Made by a program: the position numbers and the translations under genes. A DNA stretch of 16,270 nucleotides from Candidatus Saccharimonadales bacterium (GTDB lineage Bacteria; Patescibacteriota; Saccharimonadia; Saccharimonadales; UBA4665), in assembly GCA_025450135.1 (NCBI GenBank), contig JANWHZ010000048.1:1-16270 (forward strand), written 5' to 3'. This document shows positions 8,334-14,063 of this stretch, piece by piece. The notes below the pieces were generated by a model that made no database searches, was not told the origin of the DNA, and saw only the letters and a program-made list of their open reading frames with translations. The first letter of the stretch is position 1, and every line of letters starts with the position of its first letter.

Positions 8334-9260
8334 CTACAGGCGAGACATGACCCGGCGAAGCTTACTAGGTATAAGCGGGGCAGCTGCCGCTTCATCCGCG
8401 ATAATGCTTGGTGCATGATGTTTCATTTTTGATTCTGCGAGTCGAACTTTTTCAAAAGCAACACGAAGGTGCTGCTCAACACGTGCGGCGTTAAGATATT
8501 GGTCGCCATGCACCGTCACATGCCACAGGGGGACACTTAACCGCTTCGTGCAATTATCTAGCGTCAATAATTCGACTAATGTATATGCATGAGTTCGTAG
8601 ATCGTTTATATGCCATAACTTGACCTCCATATCCATAAATCGTTTAAATTCTTCAGGTGAATGTGCCGCCGCAAACTTGCCACGAGCCTGGTAGGTATGA
8701 GCATACGTATGCCGCAGTACTAAACTGTTTAACAGCAGCAAGCTAAAGAGCCTGGCGGGTAGCCAGTGTGAGCAGACAGTGCCAAGTGTACGGTAGAACC
8801 AGTAGCGTTGCTTGGGAAAAATAAAGTCATCATAGTGTGTAAGACCGGCCAAGCTGACCAACAGCCGCACGTGGCTGGATAACTCTGGGTACCGTTGCAG
8901 CATACGCGTCGCGACGACAAAGCCAAACGACATGCCGACGATAACGACCTTTTTCCGACGGTAACGCATTTTAACAAAGGCAGCCAGGTAATCCGCATAA
9001 TTATCGATGGTGGGTTTTGTCCCAAGTTTATAGAAACTTTCCATGCCGCCGAATCCGGGCAAGTCCGGCGCAGTCACTGCACCGTATTTATTCACATACT
9101 TCAAAACGCCCCACCAACGTTCGAGTGATGAGTGCTGCCCGTAAATGAACAGAATCTCGGCTTTCTTACCAGCCGGTGCCGGCAAAACCGCCATGCGTCC
9201 AGCCAAGCCGTTCATGTCGAGCGGCTTGATGCAGTTTGCCATATCGTCTCGTGGTGTCAT
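8334..9260 (-). CDS. Alpha/beta hydrolase
   Basis: A 308-residue alpha/beta-hydrolase fold protein without a signal peptide. 'APDLPGFGGM' (64-73) precedes the nucleophile elbow GMSFG (109-113; S111). D253 in 'VTVHGDQYLN' and H281 or H282 in 'KHHAPS' are placed to complete the Ser-Asp-His triad. A hydrophobic stretch near residues 168-182 may be the lid. The N-terminal 'LFIYGQHSSLERWW' replaces the usual HG oxyanion motif. Substrate unknown. The first ATG is at 9260 and a second at 9242; neither has a Shine-Dalgarno sequence. The gene is convergent with the aminotransferase (51 nt gap with no clear terminator) and divergent from the VanY gene. Confidence 0.85.
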   Translation of the reverse strand: MTPRDDMANCIKPLDMNGLAGRMAVLPAPAGKKAEILFIYGQHSSLERWWGVLKYVNKYGAVTAPDLPGFGGMESFYKLGTKPTIDNYADYLAAFVKMRYRRKKVVIVGMSFGFVVATRMLQRYPELSSHVRLLVSLAGLTHYDDFIFPKQRYWFYRTLGTVCSHWLPARLFSLLLLNSLVLRHTYAHTYQARGKFAAAHSPEEFKRFMDMEVKLWHINDLRTHAYTLVELLTLDNCTKRLSVPLWHVTVHGDQYLNAARVEQHLRVAFEKVRLAESKMKHHAPSIIADEAAAAPLIPSKLRRVMSRL

Positions 9261-9277
9261 ATCAATTATCAGCCGTG

Positions 9278-9312
9278 ACTATATAATTCGCGTTTACCCA
9301 CACTTGTGTCAA
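9278..9312 (-). promoter_or_regulatory. Promoter region for the alpha/beta hydrolase
   Basis: On the minus strand a perfect TTGACA (9307-9312) is followed by an AT-rich stretch with overlapping -10 candidates (AATTAT at 18 nt spacing, TATAGT further on at 9278-9283). A GATAAT lies only 4 nt before the ATG. Which -10 is used cannot be decided by eye. Confidence 0.35.
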
Positions 9313-9352
9313 GCTCTCTGAGCAGGAGCAGGCATGATCACTGAAATTGTTG

Positions 9353-9358
9353 TATAGT
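9353..9358 (+). promoter_or_regulatory. -10 box for the VanY-type gene (leaderless type)
   Basis: TATAGT ends 6 nt before the ATG at 9365 and no Shine-Dalgarno lies at normal spacing, so the transcript is predicted to start at the start codon. No good -35 is visible. Confidence 0.4.
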
Positions 9359-9364
9359 ACAAGT

Positions 9365-10138
9365 ATGCGATTGCGCGGCATAATTATTAGCATTCTCGCT
9401 GCCATGCTTGTCGTGCTGGCTGTCACGATTGCCAAGGATAATACTGCATCTGCACCCAACGCTCCGCTAACTAACCAATCGAATAATACGCCCAAAACTA
9501 CTCAGGCATCCTTTGATAAACACCACTACAGCACAACTGATCCGAGCAGCATCTGGGTAGTCGTCAATAAGCAGCACCCGCTCAATCCAAAGACATACAC
9601 ACCGGCCACATTAGTAGTGCCGAAGATTCCCGCCAGAAGTAACATTACCGGCGACGAGAGCCTGGTGAGCAGTGTCATGGCACCGGCACTTGAGCAAATG
9701 GCTACTGCCGCAAAGAAGGATGGCATCACCCTAACGCTCCAGAGCGGCTACCGCTCATACAATTTTCAACTGAATCTATACAATTTGTACGTCAAAAATG
9801 ATGGGCAGACTCAAGCCGACCAGGAAAGTGCCCGACCTGGATATAGCGAACATCAGACGGGACTCGCTGCCGATCTCGGTGGCGTGACCAACCCGTCGTG
9901 TAACGTGGCGCAATGTTTTATCAATACGCCGGAAGGCAAGTGGCTCGCAGCGAATGCGTACCACTATGGTTTTATTATTCGCTACACTACAGCCGAACAG
10001 CCGGTAACCGGTTACGAAGATGAGCCGTGGCACGTCCGTTATATCGGCACCGATCTCTCACAAGAAATGCACAAGGAAGGCATCACAACCCTTGAAGAAT
10101 TTTTTGGCGTCACGGGTGGCACGACCTACGCCAACTAG
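9365..10138 (+). CDS. VanY-type D-alanyl-D-alanine carboxypeptidase (LAS family), membrane-anchored
   Basis: A 257-residue protein with an N-terminal hydrophobic segment (5-23), acting as an uncleaved anchor or signal peptide, a Ser/Thr/Asn-rich linker (about 25-55) and an extracytoplasmic LAS metallopeptidase domain. Motifs are 'SGYRSYNFQ' (127-135), 'SEHQTGLAADLG' (161-172) giving zinc ligands H163 and D170, 'YGFIIRYT' and 'EDEPWHVRYIG' (218-228) with catalytic E220 and third ligand H223. This family trims the terminal D-Ala of peptidoglycan stem peptides. C179 and C184 flank a short insertion and could form a disulfide. ATG 9365 was chosen over TTG codons at 9347/9350 because the -10 box overlaps those codons. 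Its stop overlaps the stop of the convergent gene (CTAG). Confidence 0.92.
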   Translation: MRLRGIIISILAAMLVVLAVTIAKDNTASAPNAPLTNQSNNTPKTTQASFDKHHYSTTDPSSIWVVVNKQHPLNPKTYTPATLVVPKIPARSNITGDESLVSSVMAPALEQMATAAKKDGITLTLQSGYRSYNFQLNLYNLYVKNDGQTQADQESARPGYSEHQTGLAADLGGVTNPSCNVAQCFINTPEGKWLAANAYHYGFIIRYTTAEQPVTGYEDEPWHVRYIGTDLSQEMHKEGITTLEEFFGVTGGTTYAN

Positions 10139-10422
10139 ATTCGCACTAACGTCGCCAGCGCAATTCCAAACGCTCCCACCGCGGCTAGTATAATTCCCAA
10201 ACCGCTCGACGTAGCAGCGAGCAGTACCAGGCCTAACACGGCTAGCACAAATCCTATCATAATGAGCCACAGCTGCTCTTGATGAATAGCGGGACGAACA
10301 TTCTTCAGTTCAGGTGGCTTAACCGGCGCAATCAATAACTCATCCGGTTCAAAGCCGGTTATTTCAACCACGGACTGCCGCAATTTCTTACTTGTTTTGG
10401 TAGACACTAATTTGTCGGTCAT
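10135..10422 (-). CDS. Small two-TM membrane protein of unknown function
   Basis: A 95-residue protein: a charged cytoplasmic-looking N-terminus (residues 1-50, with 'TSKKLRQSVVEITGFEPDELL'), then two hydrophobic segments at about 52-70 and 73-93 ending 'LATLVRI'. No family is recognised. Its stop codon overlaps that of the VanY-type gene tail to tail. No Shine-Dalgarno is visible before the ATG; a -10-like TACAGT at 10431-10436 ends 8 nt upstream, and CTGACT lies 17 nt before that. Confidence 0.7.
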   Translation of the reverse strand: MTDKLVSTKTSKKLRQSVVEITGFEPDELLIAPVKPPELKNVRPAIHQEQLWLIMIGFVLAVLGLVLLAATSSGLGIILAAVGAFGIALATLVRI

Positions 10423-10430
10423 CAGGGTCT

Positions 10431-10459
10431 ACTGTAAACATTGGCAAGAACTCAGTCAG
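10431..10459 (-). promoter_or_regulatory. Candidate promoter for the two-TM protein gene
   Basis: On the minus strand a CTGACT-like -35 lies 17 nt before TACAGT (10431-10436). The -10 ends 8 nt before the ATG at 10422, implying a leader of zero to two nucleotides. Confidence 0.35.
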
Positions 10460-10572
10460 TAAATAATGCTACCTGCGTGCGCATCATCACACACAATGCG
10501 TAAGTAAGTTAGCTGCAGATTAGTCAGGTATACCTCCATACTTCTGGCAGACAGCGGCGACAAGGAGGATAT

Positions 10573-10758
10573 ATGCCAGCAGATTTGTTACAGCTACTGG
10601 GTGAAGCGAACTATCCCTGCAGCAAGCAGGAGCTTATTGATTACGCGCGTGAACAGGGAGCCGATGACGACATTGTTGTCTCACTGCTTGGACTCAACCG
10701 CGGCCGCTTTCACTCGCCAGCAGATGTTAACGACGCCTTATCAGAATATAAGCATTAG
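10573..10758 (+). CDS. DUF2795-like small protein
   Basis: A 61-residue protein with the DUF2795 pattern: 'LLQLLGEANYPCSKQELIDYAREQG' followed by 'DDDIVVSLLGLN' and 'FHSPADVNDAL'. It looks like a small all-helical domain; the family has no settled function. A strong Shine-Dalgarno (AAGGAGG, 10562-10568) lies 4 nt before the ATG, which contrasts with the leaderless style of its neighbours and suggests high expression. The stop codon overlaps the stop of the convergent Ku gene by 3 nt. The 150 nt upstream hold only weak promoter-like hexamers (for example TATACC near 10536). Confidence 0.8.
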   Translation: MPADLLQLLGEANYPCSKQELIDYAREQGADDDIVVSLLGLNRGRFHSPADVNDALSEYKH

Positions 10759-11549
10759 GGTGCATCAGCGGCAAACGTATGACCGTTTTGCAGCGCACGA
10801 CGAAGCGTAGGCACAATCTCTGACGCTGGGGTGGCATTGGGCTGAGGTGACGGCTGCCGTGGTTCAGGCAGCCCTTTCGCTTTACGAGCCACCAACTCGC
10901 TCACGCGCTCTGCATACTCATCATGGTAATCATGCATGTATACCGGGCTGCGGTAGCGTTTTACTACTTCAGTCATAATTTCGATTTCTTGCGGCGTAGG
11001 CTTCGTCAGTGGTGGCGTTTTAATGTCACTCCTGGGCACCAGCTCGGCAGGGAACCGCAGCTGCAGTAGCAGCAGCATATCACCTGCCTGCTGAATTACT
11101 CCCATATGCGCTTTGTTGTAAAGCACCAACGATACGACCGCGACACTCTTCGTGCGGCTAAATGTTTCACGTAGTAGCGAATAGGCCGTCTCGCCTCCTG
11201 CGCTAGGCACAATGTAATATGGCTTCTCGTAATACTCGGCTGGGATCGATCCCAACTCGGCAAACTGCTGCACAGCTACTGTTTTTGCCTCGCCACGTGA
11301 AGATTTAGCCAGCTCCTGGTCAGTCAGAGGGATATACCGGCCTGGTTCATATTCAACAGCACGTATAATTTCATGCGGGCTAATCGGCAGCTGTTCCTCT
11401 CGGCACTGTAGTTCTCGCGAAATAGGTGAATGGTCTTTCTTGTGAAGCTGTACAAAATGAGGGCCTGACGCACGAGAAGCAGCATATAGACGTACCGGTA
11501 CCCCTAGCTGACCTATCGTAATATAGCCTTGCCAGATTGCCTTCGCCAT
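10755..11549 (-). CDS. ku: Prokaryotic Ku, DNA-end-binding protein
   Basis: A 264-residue Ku-core protein. It opens with 'AIWQGYITIGQLGVPVRLYAAS' (the family's 'IWKGxIxFGLVxIPVKLY') and 'FVQLHKKDHSPI', then has 'EYEPGRYIPLTDQEL', 'YYEKPYYIVPSAGGETAYSLLRE' and 'MLLLLQLRFPAEL', covering the beta-barrel ring. The C-terminus is a Pro-rich, basic tail of about 45 residues instead of a long lysine-rich extension. Bacterial Ku binds double-strand ends and recruits LigD for non-homologous end joining. No LigD is in this window. It starts at TAATG, overlapping the stop of a 60-residue ORF, and has no Shine-Dalgarno of its own, so translation is probably coupled. Confidence 0.92.
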   Translation of the reverse strand: MAKAIWQGYITIGQLGVPVRLYAASRASGPHFVQLHKKDHSPISRELQCREEQLPISPHEIIRAVEYEPGRYIPLTDQELAKSSRGEAKTVAVQQFAELGSIPAEYYEKPYYIVPSAGGETAYSLLRETFSRTKSVAVVSLVLYNKAHMGVIQQAGDMLLLLQLRFPAELVPRSDIKTPPLTKPTPQEIEIMTEVVKRYRSPVYMHDYHDEYAERVSELVARKAKGLPEPRQPSPQPNATPASEIVPTLRRALQNGHTFAADAP

Positions 11550-11731
11550 TAGCTAGCCAATATTCTGCGCTGGGCCGTCGGCTGATCGCTGTGAGAATAC
11601 GGCGTAGTGGCATACCGCCAGTCTGGCAACTGTATCCAGTCGACAAACTTGCTGCTAACCTGCGCGTCTGCTTGCGCCAGTAAGTTACCCACAGGCGTTA
11701 TTGTTAGTCTTTCTAATAGTGTGTCATCCAT
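11549..11731 (-). CDS. Small protein of unknown function coupled to Ku
   Basis: A 60-residue ORF (starts 'MDDTLLERLTITPVGNLL', ends 'TAQRRILAS') directly upstream of ku on the same strand, with its TAA overlapping the ku ATG by one base. No known domain, signal peptide or membrane segment is visible; it contains two Trp residues in 'FVDWIQLPDW'. The tight coupling, and the lack of any other ribosome-binding site for Ku, support it being translated. A TAGATT -10-like box lies 11 nt before its ATG. It could be a dedicated Ku partner or only a leader peptide. Confidence 0.6.
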   Translation of the reverse strand: MDDTLLERLTITPVGNLLAQADAQVSSKFVDWIQLPDWRYATTPYSHSDQPTAQRRILAS

Positions 11732-11758
11732 AGCTGGTATCCAATCTAAATATTGAAA

Positions 11759-11784
11759 GCTCCCACCGTGGCATCGGTGGGAGC
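11759..11784 (-). terminator. Hairpin, likely terminator between the 49-aa gene and the Ku unit
   Basis: GCTCCCACCG (11759-11768) and CGGTGGGAGC (11775-11784) form a perfect 10-bp GC-rich stem with a 6-nt loop. On the minus strand it is followed by TTTCAATATTT, a weak U-rich tail, which suits termination of the upstream 49-residue gene before the Ku unit. Confidence 0.55.
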
Positions 11785-11879
11785 AAACGCGGTGCCTTCC
11801 AGTGAAGTGGCGGCTGCCTCTATATATTGCTTACGGCAGGTCCAAATACCATTTTCACCGGCTGCCACAGTGCGGGGTA

Positions 11880-12029
11880 TTACATTAACTCCGTATCTTC
11901 CTCTTCTTCAACCTGAATAGTATTAAACAGGTCGCCGATCGGGCGGGGCGGTACTTCATGCTCAACCATGCGGGTTGGATCAGGATAATTGTAGTAGTCG
12001 GTCGCCCGCATGTCGTCGTTACTGCTCAT
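11880..12029 (-). CDS. 49-residue acidic small protein, unknown function
   Basis: An ORF that reads MSSNDDMRATDYYNYPDP at its start, continues 'RMVEHEVPPRPIGDLFNTIQ' and ends in an acidic run 'VEEEEDTELM'. No family is recognised. A full Shine-Dalgarno (AAGGAGG on the minus strand, about 12038-12044) precedes the ATG by about 10 nt, which is the main support for translation. It sits alone between two hairpin terminators. The protein is likely cytosolic, strongly acidic and perhaps unstructured; the acidic C-terminus could be a binding tail. Confidence 0.6.
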   Translation of the reverse strand: MSSNDDMRATDYYNYPDPTRMVEHEVPPRPIGDLFNTIQVEEEEDTELM

Positions 12030-12115
12030 GCTGTGTTTTCCTCCTTACTGCACTTAGCATAGAGGGCTCGCCTGAAGCGCGCTGTAAATATTGTCACTTA
12101 TGCTTACTTATAGCA

Positions 12116-12141
12116 GAAAGTCCTTCTAACGAAGGACTTTC
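12116..12141 (-). terminator. Terminator hairpin after the Trp-repeat exported protein gene
   Basis: GAAAGTCCTTC (12116-12126) pairs perfectly with GAAGGACTTTC (12131-12141) around a TAAC loop, 20 nt beyond the stop of the gene read on the minus strand. The U-rich part is within the stem (CTTTC) and no long U-run follows, so efficiency is uncertain. Confidence 0.55.
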
Positions 12142-12160
12142 AAGCCACCGCAAGATCTAT

Positions 12161-13177
12161 CTAATTGTTTGTAATTGCGACCTCGAAGTCTGTACTATTT
12201 GTGTTGCTCGCGCTTCCAGTTGTAGCACTGCCACTGTGAGTGTTGCCAGAAACCGTAGCGTTACCGCTCACCGCCGTTTGCGTGTTCGTGTTACTCATTG
12301 TAACGTTGTTGGTGTTCGAGACCTGGACATTACTATCGGTCTTCGAACTGATGAGATTGAACGAATGTGGACCAGTATCGCTGATACTGTTGCCCATGTG
12401 CGGATGGTATGCCGTTTCTTGCTGCGTATAGTTTGGCGCGGGCGTGCTGTTGGTGATACTCACCTGTGCCTGGGTGTTGTTCTCGTTCGTCGCTGAGCCG
12501 GTGCTTGCACCACCTCCGTAGCCGGAACCTGAGGCGGTATTGCCGCAGTTGTTATTGGTCGGATAGCTGGCGTGATACGTGGCTGGCTGCTGGTACTGTG
12601 GCTGAGTATACACCGCCGGCCGCACCGTAGTATGGTCAGATGTGGAATGCCAGTTCTGCTGCCAATATATGCAATTGCTGGTCATATATGAGTTGAACTT
12701 CTGCAGCCAGTTGCCGTAGGTGCTACCGCTTTGGCACCACACGGAAGGGTTCCAGCTATCCCAGTTGCTGCCACCGTCCATGCTGTTATTGTGGCCCCCT
12801 GACCAGTAGTTTTGGTTCATCTGGCCCATCATGCTGGTCCACCAGTCGCTGAAGGTGCGCCCACTGCGTTGCCAGCTATCCGGGTTCCAGCTGCTCCAGT
12901 CACTCTGGTACCCGTCGTTGCACATGCCGGGTGAATCGCTCGTGTTGCCAGAGACATTAGCCGTGCCGGTTTGCGCCGTTTGGTAATTACTCGTGTTGAT
13001 TGATACGTTGTTATTGTTCGTCGTTCGACTGCTCGAGCTCAATTTCGACATAATAATATTGCTCGAACCAGGGCCGGTGTTCGTTATACTATCTGCGGAA
13101 ACAGCCCCGCTAAGCGCGAGACACCCTGAAGTTATAACGCTGGCTCCAATCACGCCAAGCCTTGCTATTTGTTTCAT
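12161..13177 (-). CDS. Secreted N/S/T-rich repeat protein with inserted Trp-rich WNPxxW repeats
   Basis: A 338-residue protein with a Sec signal peptide (basic start 'MKQIARLG', hydrophobic core to about residue 25, AxA-like cleavage at 'AVSA-DS', 28/29). The mature protein is rich in N, S, T, G and W and poor in charge. Two 53-residue modules, 30-82 and 264-316, align without gaps with 26 identities by hand count ('TGPxSxNxI' through 'VSGNT'). Two 18-residue segments, 226-243 and 320-337, share 11 identities. Between the first module and its 226-243 partner lie two Trp-rich repeats (93-112 and 138-157, 'WxSWNPxxWxxSGxTxxxW') and a Tyr/Pro/Gln-rich linker. Repeats of this sort suit a surface fibre or adhesin; function is unknown. 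C19 does not sit in a good lipobox. A GGGGGTG-like Shine-Dalgarno precedes the ATG. Confidence 0.8.
   Translation of the reverse strand: MKQIARLGVIGASVITSGCLALSGAVSADSITNTGPGSSNIIMSKLSSSSRTTNNNNVSINTSNYQTAQTGTANVSGNTSDSPGMCNDGYQSDWSSWNPDSWQRSGRTFSDWWTSMMGQMNQNYWSGGHNNSMDGGSNWDSWNPSVWCQSGSTYGNWLQKFNSYMTSNCIYWQQNWHSTSDHTTVRPAVYTQPQYQQPATYHASYPTNNNCGNTASGSGYGGGASTGSATNENNTQAQVSITNSTPAPNYTQQETAYHPHMGNSISDTGPHSFNLISSKTDSNVQVSNTNNVTMSNTNTQTAVSGNATVSGNTHSGSATTGSASNTNSTDFEVAITNN
12230..12388 (-). repeat. N/S/T-rich module, second copy (residues 264-316)
   Basis: Encodes the second 53-residue module beginning 'SISDTGPHSFN'. Here the short 'TGSASNTNST' segment follows almost at once (12167-12220), whereas in the first copy that segment (12449-12502) is separated by the Trp-rich insert. 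Confidence 0.7.
12707..12766 (-). repeat. Trp repeat, second copy (residues 138-157)
   Basis: Encodes 'NWDSWNPSVWCQSGSTYGNW', 45 residues downstream of the first copy. Both copies are followed 13-15 residues later by a YW pair. Confidence 0.7.
12842..12901 (-). repeat. Trp repeat, first copy (residues 93-112)
   Basis: Encodes 'DWSSWNPDSWQRSGRTFSDW'; 10 of 20 residues match the second copy, including W, WNP, W, SG, T and W. Confidence 0.7.
12932..13090 (-). repeat. N/S/T-rich module, first copy (residues 30-82)
   Basis: Encodes the first 53-residue module beginning 'SITNTGPGSSN'. It aligns without gaps to the second copy at 12230-12388 with 26 of 53 residues identical by hand count. Confidence 0.7.
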
Positions 13178-13238
13178 CCTGCACCCCCTTTATGTATTGT
13201 TATGCTGACAAAGTATTTGCTTGGTGTTGTGTTTCCAT

Positions 13239-13254
13239 CCACTATATGTAGTGG
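13239..13254. promoter_or_regulatory. Short palindrome, possible operator
   Basis: CCACTA-TATG-TAGTGG is a perfect 6-bp inverted repeat in the 169-nt gap between the two exported-protein genes. On the minus strand it contains a TATAGT hexamer about 60 nt before the repeat-protein ATG, so it could be an operator on that gene's -10. It has no U-run and is unlikely to be a terminator. Confidence 0.25.
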
Positions 13255-13295
13255 TGATTGACTAATCTATGAGAAATTGACTTGACTATAGCTCG

Positions 13296-13301
13296 TATAA
13301 T
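13296..13301 (+). promoter_or_regulatory. Perfect TATAAT pointing antisense to the downstream gene
   Basis: TATAAT on the plus strand is preceded by two overlapping TTGACT boxes (13277-13282 and 13282-13287), both too close (13 and 8 nt) for an ideal promoter. A transcript from here would run against the 3' end of the gene at 13347-13961. Confidence 0.25.
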
Positions 13302-13346
13302 TCCTGGGTAAGCACAGGGGTACGAAGAACAAATTACGAGAGGAAA

Positions 13347-13961
13347 TTAGAATGTATAACTCTCATGCCCCTGATCGCACCAAACATATGTCACCATGAC
13401 CGTATGGTCGTCGGAGTTATCATATTCAGCCGTGAAATCAAACCAACACATACCCCCTAGGGTATGTTTCCAGTAGTTGCCACCCCCTGCTGGATAGTTT
13501 GGCCAACTCGTCGCATTATAGGCAAAACTTTTAATCCACCCGCCACCTATCCAGCCTTCGTTTTTAAGCGTGTCTTCAATGGTTGAAACTCTTGTATTTA
13601 ATTTGGCTCGTGCGGCCTGGTCGAAAACGTAGGTATCTTCTTTAGTCTTCGTTATGCAGTTAACGCCTACTCTACCGAGGAGGCTGCTTGGCTGCTTTTG
13701 GGTAATGCCAAGCGTGTAATAAAACGGCTGTTGGTTAATGGTACTGCTCGAGCAAAAATCGCTGCCTTCCCATGTGGTGTTATCAAGTTCGGCAATGCCG
13801 GCGAGGGCCGCATCTACTTGATTGGTAGCCTGCGATAGGTTGCCATCGGCGACAATAAGCAAGGCTTTTGGCAGCAGCCAGATCCGACCAACAACAGCCA
13901 AAGCCACCAGCAGCAGTACGATAAGCATGATGCGGGTAGGCTTTCTTTGCCACGTAATCAT
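13347..13961 (-). CDS. Membrane-anchored exported protein of unknown function
   Basis: A 204-residue protein from the ATG at 13961. A basic start ('MITWQRKPTR') leads into one membrane segment (11-30), giving an N-in, C-out anchor. The outside domain has a short helical part (40-60) and a C-terminal half rich in Gly, Trp and Tyr ('WIGGGWIKSF', 'AGGGNYW'). Its four cysteines, C70, C102, C172 and C195, could form two disulfides. No family is recognised; the layout resembles a small pilin-like or pseudopilin-like exported protein but no prepilin motif is present. An extended -10 (TGGTATATT) ends 7 nt before the ATG and there is no Shine-Dalgarno, so it is predicted leaderless; a TTG at 13970 was rejected because the -10 overlaps it. 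Confidence 0.72.
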   Translation of the reverse strand: MITWQRKPTRIMLIVLLLVALAVVGRIWLLPKALLIVADGNLSQATNQVDAALAGIAELDNTTWEGSDFCSSSTINQQPFYYTLGITQKQPSSLLGRVGVNCITKTKEDTYVFDQAARAKLNTRVSTIEDTLKNEGWIGGGWIKSFAYNATSWPNYPAGGGNYWKHTLGGMCWFDFTAEYDNSDDHTVMVTYVWCDQGHESYTF

Positions 13962-13968
13962 GCAGATC

Positions 13969-13977
13969 AATATACCA
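13969..13977 (-). promoter_or_regulatory. Extended -10 promoter (leaderless type) for the exported protein gene
   Basis: TGGTATATT on the minus strand ends 7 nt before the ATG at 13961. TTGACT is present further upstream but at 22 nt spacing, too far for a standard -35. Confidence 0.5.
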
Positions 13978-14019
13978 CTGACGGAGCAATCTAAGAAGTC
14001 AACTTGACGCTAGAGCAAT

Positions 14020-14050
14020 AGAAAAAGAGGCCATCTTGGCCTCTTTTTCT
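14020..14050. terminator. Bidirectional intrinsic terminator after hsp20
   Basis: AGAAAAAGAGGCC (14020-14032) pairs over 13 bp with GGCCTCTTTTTCT (14038-14050) around ATCTT. Each strand ends in a T-rich run, so it can act in both directions. It lies 13 nt beyond the hsp20 stop on the minus strand and isolates hsp20 from the next gene. Confidence 0.85.
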
Positions 14051-14063
14051 AAGAATAGGGTTC

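Noticed and set aside
9347..9364. TTG codons upstream of the VanY-type ATG as the true start
   Set aside because: They overlap the TATAGT -10 box, have no ribosome site at normal spacing and would add residues before a normal signal-anchor start.
11785..11879. Structured non-coding RNA between the 49-aa gene and the hairpin
   Set aside because: The 95 nt contain only scattered short complementary stretches and no recognisable RNA family; it is most simply the 3' untranslated region of the 49-aa gene.
11975..12496. 173-residue plus-strand open frame
   Set aside because: It overlaps the exported repeat protein and the 49-residue ORF in antisense, has Cys/Ser/Arg/Val-rich shadow composition and lacks a ribosome site or domain.
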